In this document: piece by piece, positions 45,720 to 55,199 of the stretch
Numbering within the stretch: position 1 is the first letter of the stretch
How the letters are laid out: each line of letters opens with the position of its first letter
Source: Chitinophaga pinensis
GTDB taxonomy: Bacteria; Bacteroidota; Bacteroidia; NS11-12g; UBA955
DNA length: 64,000 nucleotides
NCBI GenBank assembly: GCA_945871905.1
Contig: CAMBXL010000006.1
Coordinates: forward strand, 62,001 to 126,000
Direction: 5' to 3'
Made by a program: the position numbers and the translations under genes
The notes under the pieces: model-generated
What the model saw: the letters and a program-made list of their open reading frames with translations, nothing else
Database searches by the model: none
Told to the model about the DNA's origin: nothing

Positions 45720-46562
45720 ATGATTACGTTTACACCTTCTGAATTACCAATACCCAAAATACATCAATTATTATTAGGAAGTATAGGTCCGCGACCTATC
45801 TGTTTCGCTAGTACTATTGATAAACAGGGAAACCGTAATTTGGCTCCATTTAGTTTTTTTAATGTGTTTAGTGCTAATCCACCTATTCTGGTTTTTTCGC
45901 CTGCACGCAGTGGAAGAACAGGAGAAACCAAGCACACCCACGATAATGTTAAAGAAGTGGCAGAAGTGGTTATTAATGTAGTGACTTATGACATGGTTCA
46001 ACAAATGTCTTTGGCCAGTTCGCCTTATCCAAAAGGGGTAGATGAGTTTATAAAAACTGGTTTTACGCCATTAGAGTCTGAGTTGGTAAAGCCATACCGT
46101 GTAAAAGAAAGTCCGGTGCAGTTGGAATGTACAGTTGAGAATGTTATTGAGTTAGGTCAAAGTGGCGGTGCAGGTAATTTAATTATTTGCAAAGTCGTTA
46201 AAATTCATATTGACGAGAACATGATGAATGAAGCGGGACAAATAGACCAAACTAAGATTGATTTGGTAGCCCGTATGGGTGGCGATTGGTATTGCAGGGC
46301 AAATGGTGATGCCATTTTCGAACTTCAAAAACCACTTACTACATGCGGAATTGGGGTTGATATTTTGCCAGAGAATGTAAGACTAAATGATGTGTTTACT
46401 GGCAATGATTTGGGAATACTAGGTAATATTGAGTCGATTCCAAGTTTGGATGAACAAAATGCAGCTTCGTTGAAATATGGTCAAGTGGACTTACACAAAG
46501 CGCAAAAAATGATAAGAAATGGCGAAGCTACAGAAGCATTGGCTTGGTTGTGGAATTTGTAA
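45720..46562 (+). CDS. Flavin reductase-like FMN-binding protein
   Basis: 280 residues. The first ~190 residues match the flavin reductase-like split-barrel domain: LGSIGPRPICFASTIDKQG, NLAPFSFFNVFSANPPILVF, DTxxNVK-like HDNVKEVAEVVINVV, and the later VRMGGDWY-type segment (VARMGGDWYCRANGD). Such proteins bind FMN and reduce it or a small substrate using NAD(P)H. The C-terminal ~90 residues are an extension found in Bacteroidota members. No monooxygenase partner is adjacent. Confidence 0.85.
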   Translation: MITFTPSELPIPKIHQLLLGSIGPRPICFASTIDKQGNRNLAPFSFFNVFSANPPILVFSPARSGRTGETKHTHDNVKEVAEVVINVVTYDMVQQMSLASSPYPKGVDEFIKTGFTPLESELVKPYRVKESPVQLECTVENVIELGQSGGAGNLIICKVVKIHIDENMMNEAGQIDQTKIDLVARMGGDWYCRANGDAIFELQKPLTTCGIGVDILPENVRLNDVFTGNDLGILGNIESIPSLDEQNAASLKYGQVDLHKAQKMIRNGEATEALAWLWNL

Positions 46563-46602
46563 TTAACCCTAGCTTAATCTGGGCTTTAAGCAAAGAGAAG
46601 AC

Positions 46603-46641
46603 ATAAAAAAAAACCCCTTTGAAAAAAGGGGTTTTTTTTTA
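46603..46641. terminator. Bidirectional terminator between the flavin reductase gene and rplY
   Basis: AACCCCTTT/AAAGGGGTT stem with long A- and T-runs on the two sides, between converging genes. Confidence 0.85.
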
Positions 46642-46658
46642 AATAGAGTTAAGTAAAA

Positions 46659-47237
46659 TTATTTTTTACCTGGAGTTTCTTCAGCCTTAACTACGTTTCT
46701 TGTCATTTTAACAGAAACGATTGCATTGTCTTTGTTGTCTAAGATTTCAATGTTAGGGATTTCAATATCTTTAACTTTAGTAGATTGACCTAAATCAAGT
46801 TGGTCAATATTTACTTGTATTGAATCAGGGATATGACTAATCAATCCTTTGATTTTAATACGTTGGATTTTTTGTATCAATTTACCACCGGCTCTTACCC
46901 CTGGAGAGTTACCTTCTACTACAACTGGGATAGTAACGGTAACAGGTTTTGTTTCTGTTACAGCTAAAAAGTCAGCGTGGATGATGGCTTCGTTTACTGG
47001 GTGAAATTGCATTTCTTGCAAAATCGCCATGTACTTTTTACCCTCGATAGTTAATTGTACTTTGTACGTGTTAGGGGTGTAAACGAGGGCTTTAAAATCA
47101 GGTGAATAAACGAAGAAGTGGATTAAATTCCCTTCGCCGTATAAAACACATGGTACTTTACCTTCGTTTCTCAACCCGTTTGAACTTTTTGAACCTAATT
47201 CGGTTCTTAGTTCGCCTGTTAATGCTACTGTTTTCAT
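46659..47237 (-). CDS. rplY: 50S ribosomal protein L25/general stress protein Ctc
   Basis: 192 residues, the long CTC form. The N-terminal 5S rRNA-binding domain has ELRTELGSKSSNGLRNEGKV and PCVLYGEG; the C-terminal TL5 domain has VPVVVEGNSPGVRAGGKL and the strand ending NAIVSVKMTRN. It ends in a short lysine tail. It lies 13 bp after prs, the usual prs-rplY operon. Confidence 0.95.
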   Translation of the reverse strand: MKTVALTGELRTELGSKSSNGLRNEGKVPCVLYGEGNLIHFFVYSPDFKALVYTPNTYKVQLTIEGKKYMAILQEMQFHPVNEAIIHADFLAVTETKPVTVTIPVVVEGNSPGVRAGGKLIQKIQRIKIKGLISHIPDSIQVNIDQLDLGQSTKVKDIEIPNIEILDNKDNAIVSVKMTRNVVKAEETPGKK

Positions 47238-47250
47238 TTTTCTTTTGAAA

Positions 47251-48216
47251 TTAAATTAAATTGTGTTGGAAACTATTATCAAGTTTGAACAAGGAACTTA
47301 TTGAACCATGTTCATGGATATTTCGGATGGCTTTGCTTATTAGTGGAGCTACTGACAATACTCTGATTTTTGGTGAAGTTTGAACCATGGGAATGGTATC
47401 ACATACTATCAACTCTTCTAATACGCTGTTTTCTATGTTTTCGTAGGCTTTGCCACTTAACACAGGGTGTGTACAAACCGCTCTTACGCTTCTTGCACCG
47501 TTGTCTTTTATCAATTTAGCCGCTTTGGAAAGAGTTCCGGCAGTGTCTATTAAGTCATCTACTAGAACCACATCCATTCCGTTAACATCACCAATAATGG
47601 TCATGCTTGCTATTTCGTTTGCTTTTCTTCTTTCTTTGTCACAGATTACCATTGGCACGCCTAATACTTTGGCATATTCTCTGTTGCGATTACTTGCGCC
47701 TACATCGGGAGCAGCTATCACCAATTTTTCTAAATTCAGAGATCTGATATAAGGAATGAAAATAACTGAAGAATCTAAGTGGTCAACCGGAACATTAAAG
47801 AAACCTTGAATTTGTGGAGCGTGTAAATCCATGGTAATAACTCTGTTTGCACCAGCAGCACTCAACACATCAGCTATCATTTTACTTCCAATAGACACAC
47901 GTGGTTTGTCTTTTCTATCTTGACGGGCATAACCATAATAAGGAATTACTACGGTAATGTGATTGGCAGATGCTCTTTTGGCAGCATCTATCATCAATAA
48001 TAATTCTAATAAATTATCTCCGGGAGGATTTGTTGACTGAACGATAAAGATATCACAACCCCTTACAGATTCATTGAAACTAGGTTGCATTTCGCCGTCA
48101 GAAAATTTGTTAATGGTTACATCACCTAATGGCAATCCATAATGGTCGGCTATTTTCAATGCGAGGGAATGCGAAGCAGACCCACTGAAAATTTTAACTT
48201 TGTTGATAATGGACAC
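47251..48216 (-). CDS. prs: Ribose-phosphate pyrophosphokinase
   Basis: 321 residues from the GTG at 48216 (MSIINKVKIFSGSASH). A longer frame to 48279 would overlap the tRNA-Gln gene, so it is rejected. Makes PRPP from ribose 5-phosphate and ATP for nucleotides, His and Trp. Motifs: FSDGEMQPSFNESVRGCDIF, VIPYYGYARQDRKDKPR (flexible loop), APDVGASNRNREYAK and the PRPP-binding VVLVDDLIDTAGTL. Upstream lies tRNA-Gln, downstream rplY. Confidence 0.96.
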   Translation of the reverse strand: MSIINKVKIFSGSASHSLALKIADHYGLPLGDVTINKFSDGEMQPSFNESVRGCDIFIVQSTNPPGDNLLELLLMIDAAKRASANHITVVIPYYGYARQDRKDKPRVSIGSKMIADVLSAAGANRVITMDLHAPQIQGFFNVPVDHLDSSVIFIPYIRSLNLEKLVIAAPDVGASNRNREYAKVLGVPMVICDKERRKANEIASMTIIGDVNGMDVVLVDDLIDTAGTLSKAAKLIKDNGARSVRAVCTHPVLSGKAYENIENSVLEELIVCDTIPMVQTSPKIRVLSVAPLISKAIRNIHEHGSISSLFKLDNSFQHNLI

Positions 48217-48248
48217 GGTGGTATTGGTTTTAAGCTTTTTAACCAAGG

Positions 48249-48319
48249 TTGCCCGAGCTGGATTCGAACCAACATACACTGCACCAAAAACAGTAGTCCT
48301 GCCATTAGACGATCGGGCA
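48249..48319 (-). tRNA. tRNA-Gln (anticodon TTG)
   Basis: 71 nt cloverleaf on the minus strand: acceptor TGCCCGA/TCGGGCA, D-arm GTC..GAC, anticodon stem ACTGT/GCAGT with loop TTTTGGT (anticodon TTG), T-arm GTTGG TTCGAAT CCAGC, discriminator A. The CCA end is not encoded. It is located just upstream of prs on the same strand. Confidence 0.95.
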
Positions 48320-48511
48320 ATTGTTTAAAAAGGACTGCAAAAGTAAAATTTGATTTCCTTTTTACCAAAATTTTTCAAAAAGAATCTACATTTTTTTCAC
48401 TTTTTTTTGATTTTCAGTAGGTAACGCTGTACTTTCTATCGAAATTTATCTTTAAAAGAGAGAATATTTCTATTTTTTTGTTGATTTTTGCATTCATTTT
48501 AATTCAAATCC

Positions 48512-50680
48512 ATGAAATTTTTCAAACTATTTTCTGTTTTCCTTCTTCTTTTATGTTCTTTTACTCTTTCGGCACAATCTGAAAGAATTTTTACAATGGA
48601 TGAAGCCATCATGATGATTGACAATCAATCTAAACAATCTCTAAGGGTAAAATCTATTCCCATGTTGCAATGGATACCAAACACCAATCAATATACTTGT
48701 GTAAAAACAGGTTCCAATCAACGCTTGTTTATCGTTAATATTGACCAATCAACCATAGACAGCAGTTTTAGTTTGTCTGTGTTTAATGAATATACCAAAG
48801 CTTTTGATGCTAAAATGGTTTTTAAAGGTTTTCCTGTCCATGAGTGGATAGACAACCAAACCTTTAAGTTTAAATATGGCAGTAAATTTTATTCGTTCAA
48901 CCTGAGCGAAAAGTTACTCAGTGAATTGGTTTCAGTGTCTGAAAAAGGGGCAAACTTGGAATATGACAATAACCGTAACCAAGTAGCCTACACCGAAAAC
49001 GGTCAAATTTTTATTTCTTCACAAGATGGGGTAAAGCAAATAACTCAAGATGGTGGCAAAGGAATTGTGTATGGCGAAACTGTTCATCGCAATGAGTTTG
49101 GTATTTCAAAAGGCTTGTTTTGGAGTCCTAAAGGCAATAAATTGGCTTTTTATAGAATGGATGAAACTATGGTAACAGAATACCCAATTTATGACAATTC
49201 TACTTTTCCTGCTAAGGTCAACAACATTAAATATCCAATGGCGGGTGCCGCTAGTCATCATGTTACAATAGGTGTTTATGATATTAAAACACAAACGCTT
49301 ACTTACTTGCAAACCGGCGAACCTGCTGACCAGTATTTAACCAATGTTACTTGGAGTCCTAATGAAGAAAATATTTATGTGGCACATGTTAACCGTGGAC
49401 AAAATCAAATGTTCCTGAAACAATACATTGCGGAAAATGGAGAGTTAGACAAAATAGTATTCGAAGAAAGGGATGCCAAATATGTAGAACCTCAACATGG
49501 CATGTATTTTTTACCAAATGATGACAGTAAGTTTATATGGCAAAGTGAACGCGATGGTTACAACCATTTGTATTTGTATTCAACTAAAGGAAGACTAATT
49601 AAGCAACTAAGCTCTGGAAAATGGATTGTTACGAACTTATTTGGGGTTGATCCAGCTGGTAATCACGTGTTTTTTGAAAGCACCAAAGAAAGTCCAGTTG
49701 AAAGACACATCTATTCAGTGAATATTAATACTTCTGATTTAAAACAATTGTCATTAGAACAAGGTACACATACTGCTTTTTTCAATTCAAATTTCACTTA
49801 TTTCATCGATAATTTCTCAAGTACTACAGTTCCAAGGAAAATAAGCATTATCAGTCATAAAGGCGATTTAAAAGAAACCCTTCTTAAAGCACCGAATCCT
49901 ATTGCTGACTATTTACTGGGCGAAACTACCATTTTCCCGATTGTCAATGATGGACATGTATTATACTGTAGAATGACCAAACCTCCACAGTTTGACCCCA
50001 ACAAAAAATACCCTGTTGTAGTGTATGTTTATGGCGGTCCGCATGCACAAATGGTAAACAATACTTGGTTGGCAGGTGGTAACTTATGGATGCAGCTAAT
50101 GGCACAAAAAGGCTACATTGTCTTTACTTTGGATAACAGAGGTTCTGCCAACAGAGGTCATGAGTTTGAAAGTGCAAATTTCAGAAACATGGGTACAGTG
50201 GAGTTAGACGATCAAATGGCAGGGGTCAATTATCTTAAAAACTTAAGTTATGTAGACAAGGATAGAATGGCGGTACATGGTTGGAGTTATGGTGGTTTTA
50301 TGACAACCAGTTTAATGACCAAGCGTCCGGGAGTATTCAAAGTAGGTGTTGCGGGTGGACCAGTAATTGATTGGGCTTTGTATGAAATTATGTATACCGA
50401 GCGATACATGGATTCACCTTCAGAAAATCCTGAAGGGTATAAAAATGCAAACTTGCTCAATCACATCAACAACTTGCAGGACAATTTATTGATGATACAT
50501 GGTTGTGATGACGATGTAGTATTGTGGCAACACAGTTTGTTATATAGCAAAGCAGTAGTAGATGCTGGTAACACTTATTTGGACTATTTTGTATATCCGG
50601 GGCACAAGCACAATGTAATGGGTAAGGATCGCATACATTTAATGCAAAAAATCACCGAGTACATTATGGAGAAGTTGTAG
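48512..50680 (+). CDS. Prolyl oligopeptidase family S9 peptidase (dipeptidyl peptidase IV-like)
   Basis: 722 residues with a signal peptide (MKFFKLFSVFLLLLCSFTLS). The N-terminal eight-bladed propeller is followed by an alpha/beta hydrolase. The catalytic Ser592 is in HGWSYGGFMT, Asp667 in HGCDDDVVLW, and His in the PGHKHNV motif near 698-700. The propeller carries the DPP-IV-type WQSERDGYNHLYLY segment. It is expected to remove Xaa-Pro or Xaa-Ala dipeptides from peptides in the periplasm or outside the cell, supporting protein feeding. Confidence 0.94.
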   Translation: MKFFKLFSVFLLLLCSFTLSAQSERIFTMDEAIMMIDNQSKQSLRVKSIPMLQWIPNTNQYTCVKTGSNQRLFIVNIDQSTIDSSFSLSVFNEYTKAFDAKMVFKGFPVHEWIDNQTFKFKYGSKFYSFNLSEKLLSELVSVSEKGANLEYDNNRNQVAYTENGQIFISSQDGVKQITQDGGKGIVYGETVHRNEFGISKGLFWSPKGNKLAFYRMDETMVTEYPIYDNSTFPAKVNNIKYPMAGAASHHVTIGVYDIKTQTLTYLQTGEPADQYLTNVTWSPNEENIYVAHVNRGQNQMFLKQYIAENGELDKIVFEERDAKYVEPQHGMYFLPNDDSKFIWQSERDGYNHLYLYSTKGRLIKQLSSGKWIVTNLFGVDPAGNHVFFESTKESPVERHIYSVNINTSDLKQLSLEQGTHTAFFNSNFTYFIDNFSSTTVPRKISIISHKGDLKETLLKAPNPIADYLLGETTIFPIVNDGHVLYCRMTKPPQFDPNKKYPVVVYVYGGPHAQMVNNTWLAGGNLWMQLMAQKGYIVFTLDNRGSANRGHEFESANFRNMGTVELDDQMAGVNYLKNLSYVDKDRMAVHGWSYGGFMTTSLMTKRPGVFKVGVAGGPVIDWALYEIMYTERYMDSPSENPEGYKNANLLNHINNLQDNLLMIHGCDDDVVLWQHSLLYSKAVVDAGNTYLDYFVYPGHKHNVMGKDRIHLMQKITEYIMEKL

Positions 50681-50781
50681 GATTATTGTGGGAGAACTAA
50701 AGAGTGATGTTGGCAATGTTTTGTTTAAAACAAGATTTAATAGTTAAATACCATCAATCTTTCTTATACTTCCCAATCCAA

Positions 50782-51087
50782 TTATACCTCTTCCAACAAG
50801 GTTCGGAAAGCAAGTACTTTATCGCCGTATTTGGCAGCTGTTTTGGCTTTTAAGGCTGGTCCATAATTGAAAGCATAGTCATTGAAATCGTCAACGGAAT
50901 GGCAGTAGTATTGTATAGCGTAATTGACGCCCTCGTTGCCATCTACTTCTGTTAATAGTTTTAGCATTTTAAAACCTGTAAACTTCTCGGTTGCTATCAC
51001 TTCAGGAATGTGTTCGTGTTTCATCCAATGCACCCATTCTTGTTCTATTTCTGATGGAATGTTGCAGGTTACGTTGTATATAATCAT
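50782..51087 (-). CDS. DUF4286 family protein
   Basis: 101 residues. Recognised from MIIYNVTCNIPSEIEQEWVH and WMKHEHIPEVIATEKFTGFK. It is a small ferredoxin-fold type protein common in Bacteroidota and has no signal peptide. Function unknown. It precedes the patatin gene on the same strand by about 40 bp. Confidence 0.85.
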   Translation of the reverse strand: MIIYNVTCNIPSEIEQEWVHWMKHEHIPEVIATEKFTGFKMLKLLTEVDGNEGVNYAIQYYCHSVDDFNDYAFNYGPALKAKTAAKYGDKVLAFRTLLEEV

Positions 51088-51126
51088 AAGTGTATGTATA
51101 ATTGGTTTGTATAGGTGAATGTTCGG

Positions 51127-51894
51127 TTATATTGTTTTCATAAATTGTTCTATTTCCTTTGTTTGAGAAAGGGTATATTGGTAGGCATAGTCAAAAATTT
51201 CATCGGTTTTTTCCATGTCAAACATGCCAAATTTGCTCATTTCGGGAGGGTCTAAAAATAAGTTGCAGTGTACAGATTTGAGGTAAACGCCTTGCGCAAT
51301 TGCCAAATGAAAACTGCGGTCGAGCATGTCTTTCATATTGATGTCATTGGGTTTTTGGCTCATAGCATTTACGTGAATACCTATCAGTTTGTCACATGTA
51401 TTTAAAAGAGGTTCTATAGGTAAATTATTGGAGATAGCGCCATCTACAAACATTTTATCCAAGTATTTAATAGGTTGAAAAATAAGTGGAACGCAGGACG
51501 ATGCTTGTAATGCCAAAGACAAATCGCCTTTATCAAATAAAACGCTAGTACCATTCACAATGTCAGTAGCAGCAATGTGAACGGGAATGGGTAACTGTTC
51601 AATGGCATTGTGAGGAAAATATTTTTTGAAAGCGGTATCAAATAAACCCATATCAAACAGACCTGCTTTACCAAATAGCAAATGTTTTACACTAAAAAAG
51701 GAGTTAGTTTTTACAATGTTTTTTATTTCTTCGGCTTTGTAACCGGCCGAATAAAAAGCAGCAACCATAGCACCTGCACTAGTGCCTGACATCATGTGAA
51801 AAGGAATTTTATAAGTTTCAAGAGCCTTTAAAACCCCTAAATGCGCCATTCCTCGAATGCCCCCACCTGAAAAAACAATGCCTATTTTTTTCAT
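51127..51894 (-). CDS. Patatin-like phospholipase
   Basis: 255 residues from the ATG at 51894 (MKKIGIVFSGGGIRGMAHLG). A longer frame up to 52008 would overlap the divergent gene and adds a non-family extension. The Ser-Asp dyad: oxyanion loop GGGIRG at 10-15, nucleophile Ser39 in GTSAGA, Asp in FVDGAISNNLP. RssA/YlbK-type short patatins like this are cytoplasmic lipid acyl hydrolases; the substrate is unknown. Confidence 0.92.
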   Translation of the reverse strand: MKKIGIVFSGGGIRGMAHLGVLKALETYKIPFHMMSGTSAGAMVAAFYSAGYKAEEIKNIVKTNSFFSVKHLLFGKAGLFDMGLFDTAFKKYFPHNAIEQLPIPVHIAATDIVNGTSVLFDKGDLSLALQASSCVPLIFQPIKYLDKMFVDGAISNNLPIEPLLNTCDKLIGIHVNAMSQKPNDINMKDMLDRSFHLAIAQGVYLKSVHCNLFLDPPEMSKFGMFDMEKTDEIFDYAYQYTLSQTKEIEQFMKTI

Positions 51895-51989
51895 TTTTTT
51901 CAATGGCAATTTACAATTCTTTGAACTAAAAAAAGAGTTTTTTTGAAAGGGATGTTTGTAAATACTTTTTTTGTAAGACCTTTGCCTGC

Positions 51990-52853
51990 ATGAGCATTTT
52001 CTTGCCATCTTCTATTGAGTCTCTTGTTTCACCCTATTTTGATAACAATACAAACATTGATTTATTAAGAGATGATTTAATTCATCCCATCGTTTCGGGT
52101 AATAAATGGCGAAAATTAAAGTATATCATACAAGATTTTAAAGCATCAGAAACAGAAATTTTGGTAACATTTGGCGGCGCTTATAGCAATCATTTGGTAG
52201 CAACAGCTTTTGCAGGAAATGCATTGGGCATTCGTACTTTTGCGTTTGTGCGTGGTGATGAAAATAGACCCCTTAATCATTATGAAACCTTATGTGTGGA
52301 AAATGGCATGACTCTTAAACATGTGAGTAGAGAAGCCTACCGAAATAAAGCGCAACTGTTTGCCGAGTATTTTCCCCAATCCAATGCCTATTTTGTAGAC
52401 GAAGGCGGCGACCATCCCATGGCTTACATTGGGTGCAAGGAAATACTTAAGGAGCTCAATAAGCAATACGATTACATAGTTTTATCCGTAGGAACGGGCA
52501 CCACTATGCAGGGACTGGTAATGGGTTTGGCTGAACAAAAAAGTAAAACGAAAGTGGTGGGCATAAGTTCCTTAAAAAACAATCATTATTTAAACGAACG
52601 TTTAAGCGCTTTTAACCCTGTTCATTGGGAAGTGATGCATGATTTTCACCGAGGAAAATACGCCAAAATGGATTCCGAGTTGTGGCAATTTATCCATTCA
52701 TTTTATAAAGAAACGGGCATAAAAACTGATCCTGTATACACTGCTAAGATGTTAATGGCGGTAAAATCGTTGTATCAATCAAATTATTTTAAACCCAATG
52801 ATAAGTTGTTACTCATTCACACCGGTGGATTATTGGCTTTTAAAGACCACTAA
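51990..52853 (+). CDS. PLP-dependent ACC deaminase/D-cysteine desulfhydrase-like enzyme
   Basis: 287 residues of fold type II PLP enzyme. The PLP lysine is probably Lys39 in SGNKWRKL; the cofactor-binding segments are FGGAYSNHLVATAFAG and LSVGTGTTMQGLVMG. It resembles D-cysteine desulfhydrase and 1-aminocyclopropane-1-carboxylate deaminase; which reaction it performs cannot be told from the sequence. It is short compared with the usual ~330 residues, with a compact N-terminus. Its 3' end overlaps the convergent M28 gene by 4 bp. Confidence 0.85.
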   Translation: MSIFLPSSIESLVSPYFDNNTNIDLLRDDLIHPIVSGNKWRKLKYIIQDFKASETEILVTFGGAYSNHLVATAFAGNALGIRTFAFVRGDENRPLNHYETLCVENGMTLKHVSREAYRNKAQLFAEYFPQSNAYFVDEGGDHPMAYIGCKEILKELNKQYDYIVLSVGTGTTMQGLVMGLAEQKSKTKVVGISSLKNNHYLNERLSAFNPVHWEVMHDFHRGKYAKMDSELWQFIHSFYKETGIKTDPVYTAKMLMAVKSLYQSNYFKPNDKLLLIHTGGLLAFKDH

Positions 52854-53824
52854 TAATTGTAGATGACATTCACTAAAGTTTGACCAACAGCTTTCAAAGT
52901 TTTTTTGTCAATAGCATCCATATTGTCTTGATGGGTATGCCAATAAGCACCAAATTTACTGTCGGTTTGTGGGTCGTAATCAATGATGTCAATGACAGGA
53001 ATTCCGGTATATTTCATCATGTAGACATGGTCATCGGTGATATATCCTCTTTGAAAGTTTTTGAAGTAGCGGTCGTACCCTGCAGCTATGGCTGTTTCCC
53101 AAACCAAAGAAAGGTAAGAATGCGCATTTTTTAAACTGTATCCTTCATAACCAAATTGGGCATTTGGGGCACCAACCATGTCTAATAAAATCCCAAAATC
53201 GGCTTTGTAATTGGGTATGTGTGTGTTTTTACCCCAATACTGTGAACCCAGGCAATAACTGTCTTCGGTCATTCCTGTGTTGTCACCCCAATCTTCGGCA
53301 TCAAACAAAATAATGTCAACACCAATATCAATTCGGTTTTGATTTAATATCTGAGCCATTTCCATCAATACACCACTTCCACTTGCGCCATCATTAGCGC
53401 CTAAAATGGGCTTGTTTTTGTTTTCAGTATCTTGGTCAGCAAATGGTCTTGTGTCCCAGTGTGCGCAAAGTATAATTCTCTTTTTAGCGAGAGGGTTGAA
53501 TACCGCAATAATGTTTTTAATAGGAATGGTTTTGTTGTCAAATGTAGTGGCTGTAGATTCTTGAAGGTAAACTGTGTCAGCCAATTTGGTAAAATGATCC
53601 ACAAAAAATTGGTGGCATTTGGCATGTTGTTTTGTACCCGGAACGCGAGGACCAAAGTCTACTTGTTTTTTTACAAACTGGAAGGCATTTTCTTCGTTGA
53701 ACGGATGTGTCACTTTGGGCAAGTTTACAGCAGGGGTATTATCTACGATGGTATTATTTTCGGGAGGTGGAGTTGAGTTACATGCGAAAAATAAAAGTGG
53801 CCAAAGGAAAATTAACTTTTTCAT
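52850..53824 (-). CDS. M28 family zinc peptidase, glutaminyl cyclase-like lipoprotein
   Basis: 324 residues; lipobox LLFFACNST (Cys15). Zinc-ligand segments: CAHWDTRPFAD, LGANDGASGSGVLMEMA, LFDAEDWGDN and a late YWHTHQDNMD. The order and spacing (HWD - NDGAS - DAEDWG) fit secreted glutaminyl-peptide cyclotransferases and related M28 aminopeptidases of Bacteroidota, which make N-terminal pyroglutamate. Glutaminyl cyclisation is common on T9SS and Sec-exported Bacteroidota proteins. Distinguishing cyclase from aminopeptidase needs structural comparison. Confidence 0.88.
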   Translation of the reverse strand: MKKLIFLWPLLFFACNSTPPPENNTIVDNTPAVNLPKVTHPFNEENAFQFVKKQVDFGPRVPGTKQHAKCHQFFVDHFTKLADTVYLQESTATTFDNKTIPIKNIIAVFNPLAKKRIILCAHWDTRPFADQDTENKNKPILGANDGASGSGVLMEMAQILNQNRIDIGVDIILFDAEDWGDNTGMTEDSYCLGSQYWGKNTHIPNYKADFGILLDMVGAPNAQFGYEGYSLKNAHSYLSLVWETAIAAGYDRYFKNFQRGYITDDHVYMMKYTGIPVIDIIDYDPQTDSKFGAYWHTHQDNMDAIDKKTLKAVGQTLVNVIYNY

Positions 53825-53877
53825 TTATGCAAAGATATTAAATTTATGATAGAAAAAAGGGAAAAGAAAGCGTTTGC

Positions 53878-54264
53878 TTAGTTAAGCACCCAAGGCAGTA
53901 CAAAATGAAAACTAGGGATTTTTACATCAAAAAATTCTTCATCAAGGAGGCGTAAAAAAGTATATTCTCCATGCATTTTACCAAATCCTGTTTTAAGGAT
54001 ACAACCTGAGTAATATTCATAAGATTGATTGGGTTCAATAACAGGTTGTTCTCCTACAACACCCATACCTTCAACCATTTTATTGTCACCGTTACTGTCA
54101 TTTATGATCCATTTTCTCGAGAGTAATTGGACAGAAAATGGACTTTTATTGGTAATGACAATATGATAATTAAAGAAAAAAGCATCGTCATCAATGTTAC
54201 TTTGCGTTTCATTGAATTTTGTTTTTACTTCAATTAAAATTTTATCAGCTATAGAGATAGACAT
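53878..54264 (-). CDS. apaG: ApaG family protein
   Basis: 128 residues forming a fibronectin-III-like fold. Family segments: FFFNYHIVITNKSPFSVQLL, SRKWIINDSNGD, EGMGVVGEQPVIEPNQSYEY and SGCILKTGFGKMHGEYTF. ApaG was named for a Co2+/Mg2+ phenotype in other bacteria; its biochemical role is unclear. Monocistronic here. Confidence 0.93.
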   Translation of the reverse strand: MSISIADKILIEVKTKFNETQSNIDDDAFFFNYHIVITNKSPFSVQLLSRKWIINDSNGDNKMVEGMGVVGEQPVIEPNQSYEYYSGCILKTGFGKMHGEYTFLRLLDEEFFDVKIPSFHFVLPWVLN

Positions 54265-54375
54265 GTTACAATAAAAAGCAATTATAAGACTAAATTGTTT
54301 TAAAAATGAATAGTTTCATTTCTTGTTGATAAATAATAATGTCATTATTTATGCTGAAAAAAATATTAAAGTTTT

Positions 54376-54669
54376 TTACTTTAATGTTTTGTCAATCAAT
54401 TTGAGTTTATTACTAGAAAAAGAGTCTATTTTTGAAGTACTTTTATTGATAAGAGAATCTAGTTTTTTGACTTTGTCATTTTCTTTATTAACCAGAGAAT
54501 CAAGGGTTAAAACCTTGCCAACTTTATTATTTATAAGAGAGTCAAGTGATTCTGTTTTGTTTTGCAATTCATTCAGTTTGTTTTCAACTTCAGTACTTAG
54601 GTTGCTACAAGCAGATAGAGAAGTAGCTGTAATGAAGATAATGAGAGTTTTTTTTAATTGGTTTTTCAT
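54376..54669 (-). CDS. Small coiled-coil lipoprotein
   Basis: 97 residues. Lipobox ATSLSACSN (Cys21). The rest is a repetitive helix with LDSLINNKVGKVLTLDSLVN and KKLDSLINKS, i.e. three to four repeats of an LDSLxNK unit. It probably forms an extended coiled coil on the envelope, comparable to small Lpp-like spacers, though no peptidoglycan-linking C-terminal lysine pattern is certain. No recognised family. Confidence 0.7.
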   Translation of the reverse strand: MKNQLKKTLIIFITATSLSACSNLSTEVENKLNELQNKTESLDSLINNKVGKVLTLDSLVNKENDKVKKLDSLINKSTSKIDSFSSNKLKLIDKTLK

Positions 54670-54770
54670 GGGATATTAATTTTATAAGTTTGTATCTTCA
54701 AATATAATGACTTAAAGCATTATAATGAAATGTCTTTTATTGAATATAATATTGGGTTAAATAGGCTAAA

Positions 54771-55199
54771 TTAAATCCTTGCACTGTTTATAGCTCTTGG
54801 AATTTTGATAAGATAAAAAAGCAATAAACCCGCTGGTCCAAACATAAAGGTTACAGGCAGACAAAGGGTATATTTCCATCTTAAGATACCTTTTTTATTT
54901 CCTGTATCTACAATATAAATTCCTACAAATAAATCGAATGCCAAAAAATGAATCCATGCAGCCACTAAAGCCTCTTTTGCCTTAAACATGTTTAATATAT
55001 TTTCTAAAGTTGAAAATGATTTAGGGTTAAACAAATGTATATTTGGGATAATAAGCACCAAGTATGCAATACATAAGGTAGTAACAACAGCGTATTTTAA
55101 ATTACTAATGACGAATTGATTCTTTGAAAAAACAATTAGAATGAGCCAGCTTATTAAAGCTACAAGATTAGATATTTGGAAAAGTATGTCTGTTGTCAT
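54771..55199 (-). CDS. ABA4-like (DUF4281) membrane protein
   Basis: 142 residues with four membrane helices. The family signature is AAWIHFLAFDLFVGIYIVD, followed by CLPVTFMFGPAGLLLFYLIK. The plant homologue ABA4 is needed for neoxanthin synthesis. Bacterial members often occur near carotenoid or light-response genes; here the photolyase cassette starts ~2.3 kb away on the same strand, which is suggestive only. Confidence 0.82.
   Translation of the reverse strand: MTTDILFQISNLVALISWLILIVFSKNQFVISNLKYAVVTTLCIAYLVLIIPNIHLFNPKSFSTLENILNMFKAKEALVAAWIHFLAFDLFVGIYIVDTGNKKGILRWKYTLCLPVTFMFGPAGLLLFYLIKIPRAINSARI

Noticed and set aside
47251..48279. Longer prs reading frame starting at 48279
   Set aside because: The first 21 codons overlap the tRNA-Gln gene; the GTG at 48216 gives the normal N-terminus.
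51895..52008. N-terminal extension of the patatin gene
   Set aside because: It overlaps the divergent PLP-enzyme gene, is Lys/Ser/Cys-rich and precedes the family's usual MKKIGIVFSGGG start.
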